A stretch of 44,891 nt of DNA from Erythrobacter sp. HI0063. GTDB taxonomy: Bacteria; Pseudomonadota; Alphaproteobacteria; Sphingomonadales; Sphingomonadaceae. The position numbers and the translations under genes are program-made. Shown here one piece after another: positions 8,401 to 16,330 of this stretch (within the stretch, counting starts at the first letter, position 1; every line of letters begins with the position of its first letter). Under the pieces are notes generated by a model, which searched no databases, had not been told where the DNA came from, and saw only the letters and a list, made by a program, of their open reading frames with translations. The stretch spans positions 1-44,891 of the forward strand of contig NZ_LWFF01000318.1 in the NCBI RefSeq assembly GCF_001635685.1, given 5' to 3'.

Positions 8401-9106
8401 GCTGTTCGCCCATGCCGCCGCGCGCGACGAGGGGGCGGAGACGCGGCGCACCGCGCTTCCCGTGATGCCGCTGAGCGAAGAGGTCGTCGCCGATTACCAG
8501 ACCACGCGATTGAGCCTGAAGGCGCATCCGATGGCCTTCCTGCGCGCCGGCCTCGCCGAGCGGGGCTTCGTACGCGCCTGCGACCTGCGCGCCCGCAAGT
8601 TTCGCTCCATGGTCCATGTCGCAGGCGTGGTCCTGATCCGCCAGCGGCCGGGTAGCGCGAAGGGGGTGTGCTTCATCACGCTGGAGGACGAGACGGGCGT
8701 CATCAATCTGGTCGTCTGGCCCGACTTGAAGGAGAAGCAGCGGCGTGTGGTGATGGGCGCGCGGCTGATGGAGGTGCGGGGCCGCGTCGAATATGACGAC
8801 GAGGTGATCCACGTGATCGCGCACCATATGAGCGACTCCACGGACGAGCTGCACAAGCTGTCCGACGACATGCTGAACGCCCCCGTCGCGCGCGCCGATC
8901 ATGTCAGCAATCCGCTGCCGTCCTCGTTCTCGGCAAAATCCAACCCGCGCGACGACCTTCGCGAAGGCGCCGACGATCCCTACCAGCCCGTCGAACCGTG
9001 GGAGGAACCGCCCGCCGGCAATCGCGAATGCGGATTCCACGGGCCGCAATCGGGCGGGCATCCGCGCAATGTCAGGATCATTCCCAAATCCCGCGACTTT
9101 CATTGA
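5495..9106 (+). CDS. dnaE2: Error-prone DNA polymerase DnaE2 (ImuC)
   Basis: 1203 aa, slightly long for DnaE2. A C-family polymerase: PHP domain first (ADANTMAGVVR, degenerate compared with DnaE1), then the palm with catalytic aspartates in PPDIDVDFEHERRE and in ILKVDVLALGML. The fingers/tHhH region follows (FGEYGFPESHAASFAHLVY) and then an OB fold (VHVAGVVLIRQRPGSAKG). The C-terminus HPRNVRIIPKSRDFH is characteristic of DnaE2 and separates it from replicative DnaE1. It performs translesion synthesis with ImuA and ImuB under SOS control. No separate LexA box is seen in the 107 bp before it, so it probably depends on the promoter before the radical-SAM gene. The ribosome-binding site is weak (GGCAGG). 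Residues ~875-890, inside the C-terminal part, look like a lineage-specific insertion. Confidence 0.96.
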   Translation: MPENDLQIPRRRIELGPDSVDAPPRAPFVELGLVSCFSFLRGASDAVDIVKRAWELGYDAIGIADANTMAGVVRIHTEAKTLKLKPVIGCRIETVEGLAFLAYPENRAAYGRVCRLISAGRMATLDGEWQAKGACEISLAMLADHSEDVHLVLIPPRDLDERFTIAVPNNVVPFRSGILGETSPPFRNITKPFEQLVGHIADRLPTLRHIAASYLHSGDDVVRIERLDALAKANGLSILATNDVHYATPDRRPLQDVMTAIRHKTTVAAAGHLLHGNAERYLKSPETMLRLFERWPHAIAATRAVADSCEFSLDDLSYEYPEEIYPDGMTPQEFLESETWWGAEDRYPSGVPDHIAETLERELALIAKLDLARYFLTIKDIVDFARYGVDPPILCQGRGSAANSAVCYCLGITNVDPAKHQLLFDRFISEERKEPPDIDVDFEHERREEVIQYLYRRYGRHRAGLCATVIHFRPRMAIREVGKAMGLTEDVTAALAKTVWGGWGKEISERHAQETGMDVTDPHLKRVLKLTEQMIGMPRHLSQHVGGFILTDNALTETVPIGNGAMPERSFIEWDKDDIEALGILKVDVLALGMLTCIRKCLDLLENHHERCLDLASVPREDPETYAMLRKGDSLGVFQVESRAQMNMLPRLRPREFYDLVIQVAIVRPGPIQGDMVHPYLKRRRGAEQVVIPAPSPEHGPPDELSSILERTLGVPIFQEQAMKIALDAAKFSSLEANRLRKAMATFRSRGMVDELQDMMVERMVKRGYDREFAQRCFNQIRGFGEYGFPESHAASFAHLVYVSSWLKCHFPAAFGCALLNSQPMGFYAPAQIVRDAAEHGVRVLAADVNLSDWDCTLEDTASQRERELSVAKSDTADDEVMGRADRHIALRLGLRQIDGLPEAMAARIVAERVENGPYRDVAELRDRAKIGPAYIERLASADCFGSLGLSRRQALWDARSLIGAPDLPLFAHAAARDEGAETRRTALPVMPLSEEVVADYQTTRLSLKAHPMAFLRAGLAERGFVRACDLRARKFRSMVHVAGVVLIRQRPGSAKGVCFITLEDETGVINLVVWPDLKEKQRRVVMGARLMEVRGRVEYDDEVIHVIAHHMSDSTDELHKLSDDMLNAPVARADHVSNPLPSSFSAKSNPRDDLREGADDPYQPVEPWEEPPAGNRECGFHGPQSGGHPRNVRIIPKSRDFH

Positions 9107-9108
9107 CG

Positions 9109-9843
9109 ATGGCGGGAAAAAGCACATCCATCTCCACCCGGATCGGCCGTTTCGCCGGCGATCGCCGCGTAATCGGCCTGTTGCTGGTGCTGGCCGCTCT
9201 GATCGGCGGGCGAGCCTGGCTGGCGGAGCATCCCGAACACGATCCGTGGGCGCCCCTCGATCTGCGCGATCCGCCGGGCTGGGCGACGATGGCGAAATTG
9301 CAGGCCCTTCGCGACGATGTGACCGCCTGCCGCGCAGTGCTGGAGCGGTCCGACGTGGCGTTCACCGCACTCGATGCGCAGGGGGAGGGCAATTGCGCGC
9401 GGCCCGATCGGACCCGGCTCGACGCCTATCCGCTCTCGCCCGCTAGTCCGCCTACGACGTGCCCGGTGGGGATCGCGCTGGAGATCTGGCGCACCGACAC
9501 CCTGGAGCCTGCCGCCAGAGACATCTTCGCTAGCGATTTGCAAAGAATAGAGCACCTTGGTGCCTATTCCTGCCGACGCCTCTATGGCCGAGACAGCGGC
9601 GCGTGGAGCGAGCATGCGACTGGAAACGCGATCGATATCGCCGCTTTCGTGCTGGAAGACGGCACGCGGATCAGCCTGCTCGGCGATTGGGAGGGCGAGA
9701 ACGACAAAGCGCGTTTCCTGCGCCGCGCGCGGGACGGGGCCTGCAAGGCCTTTGCAACGACCTTGAGCCCGGATTACAACGCCGCCCACGCCGATCATTT
9801 CCATCTCGACATGAGCCCGCGCTGGTCGGGCGTCTGCCGCTAG
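9109..9843 (+). CDS. Extensin-like C-terminal domain protein (LAS-type peptidoglycan peptidase-like)
   Basis: 244 aa. One N-terminal membrane anchor (VIGLLLVLAALIGG, residues ~21-34) is followed by an extracytoplasmic domain. The motif SEHATGNAIDIAAF gives His169 and Asp176, and HADHFHLD gives His230/His232: the zinc-ligand pattern shared by extensin-like and M15/LAS peptidases that cut peptidoglycan cross-links. Six cysteines in the exported part suggest disulfides. The ATG at 9109 begins 2 bp after the dnaE2 stop, so the gene is probably co-transcribed with the damage operon; the frame is open upstream, but that part overlaps dnaE2. The stop overlaps the stop of the convergent small gene. 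Catalysis is inferred from motifs. Confidence 0.82.
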   Translation: MAGKSTSISTRIGRFAGDRRVIGLLLVLAALIGGRAWLAEHPEHDPWAPLDLRDPPGWATMAKLQALRDDVTACRAVLERSDVAFTALDAQGEGNCARPDRTRLDAYPLSPASPPTTCPVGIALEIWRTDTLEPAARDIFASDLQRIEHLGAYSCRRLYGRDSGAWSEHATGNAIDIAAFVLEDGTRISLLGDWEGENDKARFLRRARDGACKAFATTLSPDYNAAHADHFHLDMSPRWSGVCR

Positions 9844-10145
9844 CTTTCTTCGCGCAGTTTTTCGTAAGCCAGGCGGGCGGCGCGCGCTTCGGCGCACATG
9901 TCTCCGCTATTGGCGCAGTGCCGCTCGAGCAATTCGACATTGCGCTTCTGTTCGCCCAGATAATAGGGATCCGAACGCAGGCTCGGCGAATAAACCTCTC
10001 GCCTGTCGCTCTCGGGGATCGAAGCAGTTGATGCGGGCGCCGTATCGCCACTATCGCCAAGAGAGGTCACTGCCATACCCGCGCCGAATGCCGCGACGAG
10101 TGCGAACAAGGTCACGATGGAGCGGGAAGACAAGAACCTGCGCAT
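9840..10145 (-). CDS. Small exported or membrane-anchored protein of unknown function
   Basis: 101 aa. The N-terminus MRRFLSSRS followed by IVTLFALVAAFGAGMAV is a signal peptide or single membrane anchor. A short polar region comes next, then a charged C-terminal helix with two cysteines (ERHC...GDMCAEARAAR), possibly one disulfide. The Cys-containing helix loosely resembles small EexN-like periplasmic proteins, but I cannot assign a family. It lies downstream of phoB on the same strand (40-bp gap) and may be read through from the Pho operon. Its TAG stop shares CTAG with the extensin-like gene's TAG. No strong Shine-Dalgarno sequence is seen. Confidence 0.6.
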   Translation of the reverse strand: MRRFLSSRSIVTLFALVAAFGAGMAVTSLGDSGDTAPASTASIPESDRREVYSPSLRSDPYYLGEQKRNVELLERHCANSGDMCAEARAARLAYEKLREES

Positions 10146-10185
10146 GACGACAGCCTAGCGCCGTTCGCCGAAACGCAAAAGCGCG

Positions 10186-10908
10186 TCACCCTTCCAGCGA
10201 ATAGCCGGCCGAGCGCACGGTGCGGATCGGGTCTTTCGTACCCGGCATTTCGATCGCCTTGCGCAGACGGCGGATGTGGACGTCAACCGTGCGCAGCTCG
10301 ATATCGCTGCTCGTGCCCCAGACGCCGTCGAGCAGCTGGCTGCGGCTAAACACGCGGCCAGGGCTTTCCATGAAGAATTTGAGCAGGCGATATTCGGTGG
10401 GCCCCAGCTTCAGCACCTCGCCCCGGCGCACGATCTTGTGCGCGACGGGATCGAGCACGATGTCGCCCACCTCGATCGTTTCGCCTGCCAGAGCCGGGCG
10501 GATACGGCGCATGACCGCGCCGACCCGCGCCAGCAATTCGCGCGGGCTGAAGGGTTTGGTCAGATAATCGTCCGCCCCGGTGTCGAGCCCGCGAATGCGA
10601 TCGTCCTCCGCCTCGCGCGCGGTCAACATGATGATGGGGACGTGGGCGGTCGACTTGTCGCGACGCAGGCGGCGGCAGACCTCGATCCCGCTGGTGCCTT
10701 CGATCATCCAGTCGAGAATGACGAGATCCGGCGTGTCCTCCGCGGCGAGGATCAGCGCCTCGTCCCCATCGGCAGTGGCGCGGACCGAATATCCTTCATT
10801 GCTGAAACGATATTCGAGCAGTTCCAGCAGCGCCGGATCGTCTTCGACAAGCAGCAGTTTCGCTTTGTTCACGTCGCCTGACCGTCCCGTAGTTTGTGCG
10901 TTCGTCAT
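10186..10908 (-). CDS. phoB: Phosphate regulon response regulator PhoB
   Basis: 240 aa. Receiver domain ~17-130 with acidic pocket EDD (22-24), phospho-acceptor Asp66 in DLVILDW, Thr96 and Lys118 (LTKPF). An OmpR/PhoB winged-helix domain follows (~140-238, ending VRSAGYSLEG). When phosphorylated by PhoR under phosphate limitation it binds Pho boxes and activates pst and other genes. It is the last regulatory gene of the phoR-pstSCAB-phoU-phoB run, 31 bp after phoU. The ten residues before VNKAKLLLVEDD are variable, and an in-frame GTG there is an alternative start. Confidence 0.95.
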   Translation of the reverse strand: MTNAQTTGRSGDVNKAKLLLVEDDPALLELLEYRFSNEGYSVRATADGDEALILAAEDTPDLVILDWMIEGTSGIEVCRRLRRDKSTAHVPIIMLTAREAEDDRIRGLDTGADDYLTKPFSPRELLARVGAVMRRIRPALAGETIEVGDIVLDPVAHKIVRRGEVLKLGPTEYRLLKFFMESPGRVFSRSQLLDGVWGTSSDIELRTVDVHIRRLRKAIEMPGTKDPIRTVRSAGYSLEG

Positions 10909-10939
10909 TCTGATATGACGCCCACACTACAGGAATGTG

Positions 10940-11662
10940 TCAACGATCTCCGCCATCCGCATTTTCAGCACTGCGATTGTCTTCGTCCTGGCTGTCGTCG
11001 TCGTGATAGTAGAATCCGGTGGCGGCGAAGTGGACCATTTCCGCGACATTGGTCGCATGATCGCCGATCCGTTCGAGATTACGCGCCACGAACAGCAATT
11101 GGGCGGCGTTGCTGATCGTCGCCGGATTTTCGACCATGTGGCTGACCAGATTGCGGAAAATCGAATTGTAGAAGGCGTCGACCTTGGCGTCGGTCTCGAT
11201 GACCTCCTTGGCCAGCTCCGCATCGCGCGCCGCATAGGCGGTCAGAACGTCATGGACCATTTCGGCGGCGACTTCGGCCATGGCGGGGAGCAGCGTCAGC
11301 GGTTCGAACTTCTTGCGATTCTCCGCCTCGATTTCGCGGCTCGCCTTGGCGATGTTCTTGGAATAATCGCCGATCCGCTCGACCACGCCCGCGATCTTGA
11401 GCGCGGCGATGACTTCGCGCAGATCGTCCGCCATCGGCGCGCGCAGCGCGATCACGCGGATCGCCAGCTTGTCGATCTCGCTTTCGAGCGCGTCGATGCG
11501 CTTGTCGCCCTTGATGACCTGCTTGGCGAGCGTGTCGTCGCCCTTGACCAAGGCTTCGAGCGAGCGCTGGATGGCGACTTCGGCGAGCCCGCCCATTTCG
11601 GCGATCAGGCCGCGCAGGCGGGTGATGTCCTCGTCGAAGGCCTTTACAGTGTGTTCCTGCAT
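10940..11662 (-). CDS. phoU: Phosphate signalling protein PhoU
   Basis: 240 aa, the normal length. Two repeated three-helix PhoU domains are seen, each with the metal-binding signature: VVERIGDYSKNIA (~residue 93) and LERIGDHATNVAE (~residue 197). PhoU links PstSCAB transport status to PhoR and keeps the Pho regulon off when phosphate is plentiful. The C-terminus is acidic and disordered (HDDDSQDEDN). It starts 10 bp after pstB, so it is in the same transcript. Confidence 0.95.
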   Translation of the reverse strand: MQEHTVKAFDEDITRLRGLIAEMGGLAEVAIQRSLEALVKGDDTLAKQVIKGDKRIDALESEIDKLAIRVIALRAPMADDLREVIAALKIAGVVERIGDYSKNIAKASREIEAENRKKFEPLTLLPAMAEVAAEMVHDVLTAYAARDAELAKEVIETDAKVDAFYNSIFRNLVSHMVENPATISNAAQLLFVARNLERIGDHATNVAEMVHFAATGFYYHDDDSQDEDNRSAENADGGDR

Positions 11663-11672
11663 AAATTCGTCC

Positions 11673-12461
11673 TCAGCCGTAACGGCCGGTTATGTAATCC
11701 TGGGTCCGCTGTTCGAGCGGATTGGTGAATATGTCAGAAGTACGACCATACTCCACCATCTTTCCCAAGTGGAAGAAGGCAGTGCGCTGGCTGACGCGGG
11801 CGGCCTGCTGCATGGAGTGCGTGACGATGACGATCGCGTAGCGTCCCGAAAGGTCGGCGATCAGCTCTTCGATCTTGGCGGTCGCGATCGGGTCGAGCGC
11901 GGAACACGGCTCGTCCATCAGGATCACTTCGGGATCGACTGCGATGGCGCGCGCGATGCACAGGCGCTGCTGCTGGCCGCCCGAAAGCGCGGTGCCGCTG
12001 TCGGTCAGGCGATCCTTCACCTCTTCCCACAGGCCGGCGCGGCGAAGCGATTTTTCGACGATGGCGTCGAGCTCATCCTTGCCTTCCGCAAAGCCGTGGA
12101 TCTTGGGGCCGTAGGCGATGTTTTCGTAGATCGATTTCGGGAAGGGATTGGGCTTTTGGAAGACCATCCCGACCCGTGCGCGCAATTGCACGACGTCGAG
12201 CTTGGGATTGTAGATGTTCTCGCCGTCCAGCGTGATGTCGCCCTCCACGCGCGCAGCGGGGATGGTGTCGTTCATCCGGTTCAGGCAGCGCAGGAAGGTC
12301 GATTTGCCGCAGCCCGACGGGCCGATGAAGGCCGTGACGTATTTCTGCGGAATATCGATCGAAACCGAATCGATCGCCTGTTTCGAGCCGTAGAACACGT
12401 TCACGTCATGCGCGCGCATTTTGGCTTCGGTGGCTTCCAGATTATCGTGAACTACAGTCAC
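11673..12461 (-). CDS. pstB: Phosphate ABC transporter ATP-binding protein PstB
   Basis: 262 aa from a GTG start at 12461 that overlaps the pstA stop as GTGA; the ATG at 12419 ([11 protein letters not shown]) is an alternative. Walker A GPSGCGKS is at 47-54, the Q-loop is in [10 protein letters not shown], the signature is [14 protein letters not shown], and Walker B is [13 protein letters not shown] followed by the switch His in VTHSMQQA. It powers PstA/PstC import of phosphate at the inner membrane. The frame stays open ~300 codons upstream, but that stretch lies over pstA and reads as low-complexity Arg-rich sequence, so it is not part of the gene. Confidence 0.95.
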   Translation of the reverse strand: MTVVHDNLEATEAKMRAHDVNVFYGSKQAIDSVSIDIPQKYVTAFIGPSGCGKSTFLRCLNRMNDTIPAARVEGDITLDGENIYNPKLDVVQLRARVGMVFQKPNPFPKSIYENIAYGPKIHGFAEGKDELDAIVEKSLRRAGLWEEVKDRLTDSGTALSGGQQQRLCIARAIAVDPEVILMDEPCSALDPIATAKIEELIADLSGRYAIVIVTHSMQQAARVSQRTAFFHLGKMVEYGRTSDIFTNPLEQRTQDYITGRYG

Positions 12462-13744
12462 CAGCGTTTCTCGAATTTGTTGCGCAGATAGATGGCAAGG
12501 CCGTTCATCACGAGGAGGAACAGCAAGAGGACGATGATCGCCGCGCTGGTCCGTTCCACGAAACCGCGATCGATCTCGTCCGACCACAGGAAGATCTGGA
12601 CCGGCAGGACGGTGGCGGGCGATGTCAGCCCGTCGGGCGGCGTGGCGACGAAGGCGCGCATGCCGATCATCAGCAGCGGCGCGGTTTCGCCCAGCGCGCG
12701 GGCCATGCCGATGATGGTTCCGGTGAGGATGCCGGGAAGGGCGAGCGGGAGGACGTGGTGGAACACGACCTGGACGGGCGAGGCGCCGACCGCCAGTGCC
12801 CCGTCGCGGATCGAGGGCGGGACCGATTTGATGGCATTGCGCCCGGCGATCACGATCACCGGCATGGTCATCAGCGCCAGCGTCATGCCGCCGATCAGAG
12901 GCGCGGAGCGCAAATTCGGGAAGATCCACAGGAACACGGCAAGGCCGAGCAGGCCGAAGATGATCGAGGGCACGGCGGCGAGATTGTTGATCGAGACTTC
13001 GATCACGTCGGTCCAGCGGTTCTTGGGCGCGTATTCTTCGAGATAGAGCGCTGCGAGAACCCCGATCGGGAAGGCCAGGATCAAAGTCACCGCCATGGTC
13101 AGCAGCGAGCCCTTGAGCGCGCCCCAGATACCGACTTCCTGCGGATTGGTCGCGTCGGAGCGGCTGAAGAAACCGGCGTCGAAATTCTTTTCCAGCAGGC
13201 CGCGTTCGGAAAGCGAGCGTGCCAGGGCCTGCATTTCGGGCGATCCTTCGCCTTCGTAACCGGCGGAAAGGTCCGGGCTGGCGGCGAGATCGAAAGTCGT
13301 GGTGGTCCGCAGGATCGAAGGATCGGCCTGGATCGCTTCGGCCACGTCGCGCCATGCGAAAGTGCCGATCTGGGCCGCGCCCTGATCGCCCAAGGTCTCG
13401 GCGGCGAAATACTGGACGGTTGCGGGCAGCCCTTGCGCCTCCAGAGTGCGGAGGCCTTCATTGCCGGCGAGCGTGTTCGCATCGCCGCTGATCCCGGCCT
13501 CGGTGAAGTCGATCGTGACCGGCATTTCGACGCGCTGGAAGCCGCCGATGCCGTTGATGGTCATGGTCGCCAGAAGGAAGACCAGCACGGCGACCGAGAA
13601 GACGATCGCCGACAGGCCCAGCATCTTGAAACGCTGTTCTGCGGCATACCGTTTCTTCAGGCGCGCTTCGAACGCAGCCGTGCGGGTCGGCGCGCGGAGC
13701 GGGGCGTCGTCTGCGCTCGTGGTGGTGGTCACGGGATCACTCAT
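12458..13744 (-). CDS. pstA: Phosphate ABC transporter permease PstA with N-terminal extension
   Basis: 428 aa, longer than the ~290 aa of E. coli PstA. The cytoplasmic N-terminus and first membrane helix (~45-65) are followed by a periplasmic segment of ~140 residues of the DUF3333 type. The permease core then begins near [20 protein letters not shown]. The coupling loop carries [20 protein letters not shown] (EAA-type motif). It ends in NKFEKRW, overlapping the pstB GTG, and its start overlaps the end of pstC by 8 bp. With PstC it forms the inner-membrane phosphate channel. The extension is common in alphaproteobacterial PstA and its role is unclear. Confidence 0.94.
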   Translation of the reverse strand: MSDPVTTTTSADDAPLRAPTRTAAFEARLKKRYAAEQRFKMLGLSAIVFSVAVLVFLLATMTINGIGGFQRVEMPVTIDFTEAGISGDANTLAGNEGLRTLEAQGLPATVQYFAAETLGDQGAAQIGTFAWRDVAEAIQADPSILRTTTTFDLAASPDLSAGYEGEGSPEMQALARSLSERGLLEKNFDAGFFSRSDATNPQEVGIWGALKGSLLTMAVTLILAFPIGVLAALYLEEYAPKNRWTDVIEVSINNLAAVPSIIFGLLGLAVFLWIFPNLRSAPLIGGMTLALMTMPVIVIAGRNAIKSVPPSIRDGALAVGASPVQVVFHHVLPLALPGILTGTIIGMARALGETAPLLMIGMRAFVATPPDGLTSPATVLPVQIFLWSDEIDRGFVERTSAAIIVLLLFLLVMNGLAIYLRNKFEKRW

Positions 13745-15122
13745 ACGCTTCGCGGAACCGCTTTACGACGCGCAGGGCGATAAAATTGAGCCCCAGCGTC
13801 ACGAGGAAAAGGACGAAACCGAGCGCAAAGGCGCTCAAGGTCGCCGGATGGTCGAAACTGCCTTCGCCGGTCAGCATGGCGACGATCTGGACCGTCACCG
13901 TGGTCATGGAATCGAGCGGATTGGCGCTTAGATTGGCGGCGGTGGAGGCGGCCATGACGACGATCATCGTCTCGCCGATTGCGCGGCTCACCGCCAGCAT
14001 CACGCCCGCCACGATGCCGGGCAGGGCGGCGGGGATCATGACCTTGCGGATCGTCTCGCTGCTGGTGGCGCCCATGGCGAGGCTGCCGTCGCGCATCGCT
14101 CCGGGAACGGCGGCGATGCTGTCATCCGCCATCGAAGAAACGAAGGGGATGATCATCACACCCATCACGAGGCCCGCCGCCAGCGCGCTTTCGCTCGATG
14201 CATTGCTGACGCCCAGCGACACCGCGATATCGCGGATGCCCGGCGCAATGGTGAGGGCGGCGAAATAACCGTAGACCACGGTGGGCACACCGGCGAGCAC
14301 TTCCAGAGCGGGTTTCACCCACGCACGCACGCGCGGATCGGCGTATTGGGTCAGGTAGATCGCGCTCATCAGCCCAAGGGGAATGGCCACGATCATGGCG
14401 ATGATCGCGCCGATGAAGATCGTGCCCCAGAACAGCGGGATCGCGCCATAGCGATCGCCCTGCGGGTTCAGGGGATTGCTCATCGGATCGGGATTCCACT
14501 GCGTCCCGAACAGGAAATCGATCGGCGAGACCATGCCGAAGAAACGGACGGTCTCGAATACCAGGCTGGCGACGATGCCGATCGTGGTCAGGATCGCGAC
14601 CAGCGACGCGAGCAGCAGGATGGTCATGACCATCTTTTCCACCCGCGTGCGGGCAGTAAAGTCGGGTCTCAGCCGCAGGAACGACCAGGCTCCGCCAAGG
14701 AACGCGATCACCAGCGTCGCGGCAAGGCCGATCCAGCTATAGAAATTCAGCGCGCTGCGGAACGGCTCGACGAGGTCGGCGGCCGCCGGATTGAACACGG
14801 CAGGCGAATTGCCGAGCGCGACGTTGCGGGCTTCGGCGAGCATGGTCTGGCGTTGCAGGCCGAAGGTAGGCAGGTCTGCCGCCGCCGGGCTGGCCAGCAC
14901 CGATTGCAAAACCAGATTGGGCGACAGAATTGACCAGACCAGCGCGAACAGAACCGCCGGAATGACGATCCAGAGCGCCACGTACCAGCCGTGATAGCTG
15001 GGCAGCGCAGCCAGCCTGACGCCGGGCTGCGCACGCTTGAAGGTCCAAGCACGCGCCCGTGCCGCCAGCCAACCGGCCAGCCCCAAAGCCAGGGCAAGGA
15101 GAAGCAGGATGGAAGGAGACAC
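13737..15122 (-). CDS. pstC: Phosphate ABC transporter permease PstC
   Basis: 461 aa with an N-terminal extension: two membrane helices (residues ~1-20 and ~47-68), a periplasmic stretch, then further helices. The core permease domain holds the binding-protein-dependent transport motif DGSLAMGATSSETIRKVMIP. It pairs with PstA to move phosphate delivered by PstS. It starts 42 bp after the pstS stop, and no good Shine-Dalgarno sequence is seen before the ATG at 15122. A small GC hairpin (GTCC...GGAC) lies in the pstS-pstC gap, a usual place for a stem that keeps pstS mRNA more abundant than the rest. Confidence 0.94.
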   Translation of the reverse strand: MSPSILLLLALALGLAGWLAARARAWTFKRAQPGVRLAALPSYHGWYVALWIVIPAVLFALVWSILSPNLVLQSVLASPAAADLPTFGLQRQTMLAEARNVALGNSPAVFNPAAADLVEPFRSALNFYSWIGLAATLVIAFLGGAWSFLRLRPDFTARTRVEKMVMTILLLASLVAILTTIGIVASLVFETVRFFGMVSPIDFLFGTQWNPDPMSNPLNPQGDRYGAIPLFWGTIFIGAIIAMIVAIPLGLMSAIYLTQYADPRVRAWVKPALEVLAGVPTVVYGYFAALTIAPGIRDIAVSLGVSNASSESALAAGLVMGVMIIPFVSSMADDSIAAVPGAMRDGSLAMGATSSETIRKVMIPAALPGIVAGVMLAVSRAIGETMIVVMAASTAANLSANPLDSMTTVTVQIVAMLTGEGSFDHPATLSAFALGFVLFLVTLGLNFIALRVVKRFREAYE

Positions 15123-15164
15123 GAGCGCGCGTTTCTAGTCTTTCGAGGAAGGTCCGCCGAGGAC

Positions 15165-16211
15165 TTACTGGAAGTCTGCGGCGGTCAGGGTCGGGAATTG
15201 CGTCAGCGCCTGCGTGTTGCGCGCCATCACGTCATCCGGCGAAGCGACCAGCCCGATATCGGCAAGCGGTCCGCCACGCGACCACATTTTGCCCCATTCG
15301 GCCAGATAGGCGCGCAGGCCCGGAATGGCATCGAGATGGGCGTTCTTGACATAGACATAGAGCGGACGGGCACCGGGATAGGCGAAGCTGGAGATGTTTT
15401 CGTAGGTCGGTTCGACCCCGTTCATCGACAGGCCCTGCACCTTGTCCGCGTTTTCTTCCAGATAGCTGTAGCCGAAAACGCCCACGGCGCGCGGATTGTT
15501 CTCGATCTTCTGCACGATCAGATTGTCCTGCTCGCCCTGATCGACATAGGCGCCGTCCGAACGCACTTCGGTGCAGATGCGGGCATGCTGGTCCTCGTCG
15601 CTGTCCTTGAGCGCTTCCATTTCCGGATTGGTGTCACAGCCGACTTCGAGCACCAGCTCGGCCAGCGCGTCGCGCGTGCCGGAAGTGGAGGGCGGACCGT
15701 AGACCAGGATCGGCTCGTTCGGGAGCGAGGGATCGACATCGGACCACGTGCGATTGGTCTGCTCTTCGCCATAGGGGTTCGCGGCGAGCGCCTCGTACAC
15801 GATCTTGGGCGTCAGGTTCATGGTGATCCCGCCCTGCGCCGAAGCGAAGGCGATCCCATCCAGGCCGACCTGCAATTCGGTGATCTCGGTCACGCCGTTC
15901 TGCTGGCAGGTCTCGAACTCGCTCGCTTTCATGCGGCGCGAAGCGTTGGCCATGTCCGGCTTGTCCGCGCCGACGCCGCTGCAGAACAGCTGGATGCCGC
16001 CGCCGCTGCCGGTCGCCTCGATGATGGGCGAGGGGTATTCCGGGTTGGAACGCACGAAGCTTTCCGAAACCAGCTTGGCGAAGGGGAAGACGGTGGACGA
16101 ACCGACCGCACGGATCGATTCGCGCGATCCGCCGCCCCCTGCGGCATCACCGCAGGCGGAAAGGGCGAGAACGGAAAGGGCGGCAAACGCCAGGCGGCTG
16201 CTCTTGATCAT
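15165..16211 (-). CDS. pstS: Periplasmic phosphate-binding lipoprotein PstS
   Basis: 348 aa from the ATG at 16211, supported by an AAGGAA site at proper spacing. The lipoprotein signal peptide MIKSSRLAFAALSVLALSAC places the lipidated Cys at residue 20. The mature part has PstS phosphate-binding signatures GSSTVFPFAK, EATGSGGGIQ and GPPSTSGTRDAL. It captures phosphate for PstCAB. The frame is open 41 codons further upstream, but that part runs across the Pho-box-like element and lacks a signal peptide at its start. The 119-bp gap to phoR upstream is the likely site of the main phosphate-responsive promoter. Confidence 0.95.
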   Translation of the reverse strand: MIKSSRLAFAALSVLALSACGDAAGGGGSRESIRAVGSSTVFPFAKLVSESFVRSNPEYPSPIIEATGSGGGIQLFCSGVGADKPDMANASRRMKASEFETCQQNGVTEITELQVGLDGIAFASAQGGITMNLTPKIVYEALAANPYGEEQTNRTWSDVDPSLPNEPILVYGPPSTSGTRDALAELVLEVGCDTNPEMEALKDSDEDQHARICTEVRSDGAYVDQGEQDNLIVQKIENNPRAVGVFGYSYLEENADKVQGLSMNGVEPTYENISSFAYPGARPLYVYVKNAHLDAIPGLRAYLAEWGKMWSRGGPLADIGLVASPDDVMARNTQALTQFPTLTAADFQ

Positions 16212-16260
16212 GATTCGAGTTCCTTCAGGGAGTATCGTGCCGGTCCAAGAGCGAAATTGT

Positions 16261-16278
16261 GTTACAGGATTGCGACAA
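16261..16278 (-). promoter_or_regulatory. Candidate Pho box upstream of pstS
   Basis: On the minus strand TTGTCGC, a 4-nt spacer (AATC) and CTGTAAC form an 18-bp direct repeat with the layout of the PhoB box (CTGTCAT-N4-CTGTCAT). The half-sites match at 4 and 5 of 7 positions. It lies 50 bp before the pstS ATG, where PhoB would activate pstSCAB-phoU-phoB. The layout is seen in the sequence; binding is inferred. Confidence 0.55.
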
Positions 16279-16330
16279 CCGCGTGACTTCATCGGAGCCC
16301 TGACCGAGCAAGCCTTTGATACCGCGTGGC

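Noticed and set aside
6440-9127. 895-codon open frame antisense to dnaE2
   Set aside because: High-GC shadow frame: no recognisable domain, His/Arg/Gln-rich composition, and the opposite strand encodes an unmistakable polymerase.
12462-13355. ~300-codon upstream extension of pstB
   Set aside because: It lies across pstA in another frame and reads as Arg-rich low-complexity sequence; PstB length and the GTGA overlap fix the start at 12461.
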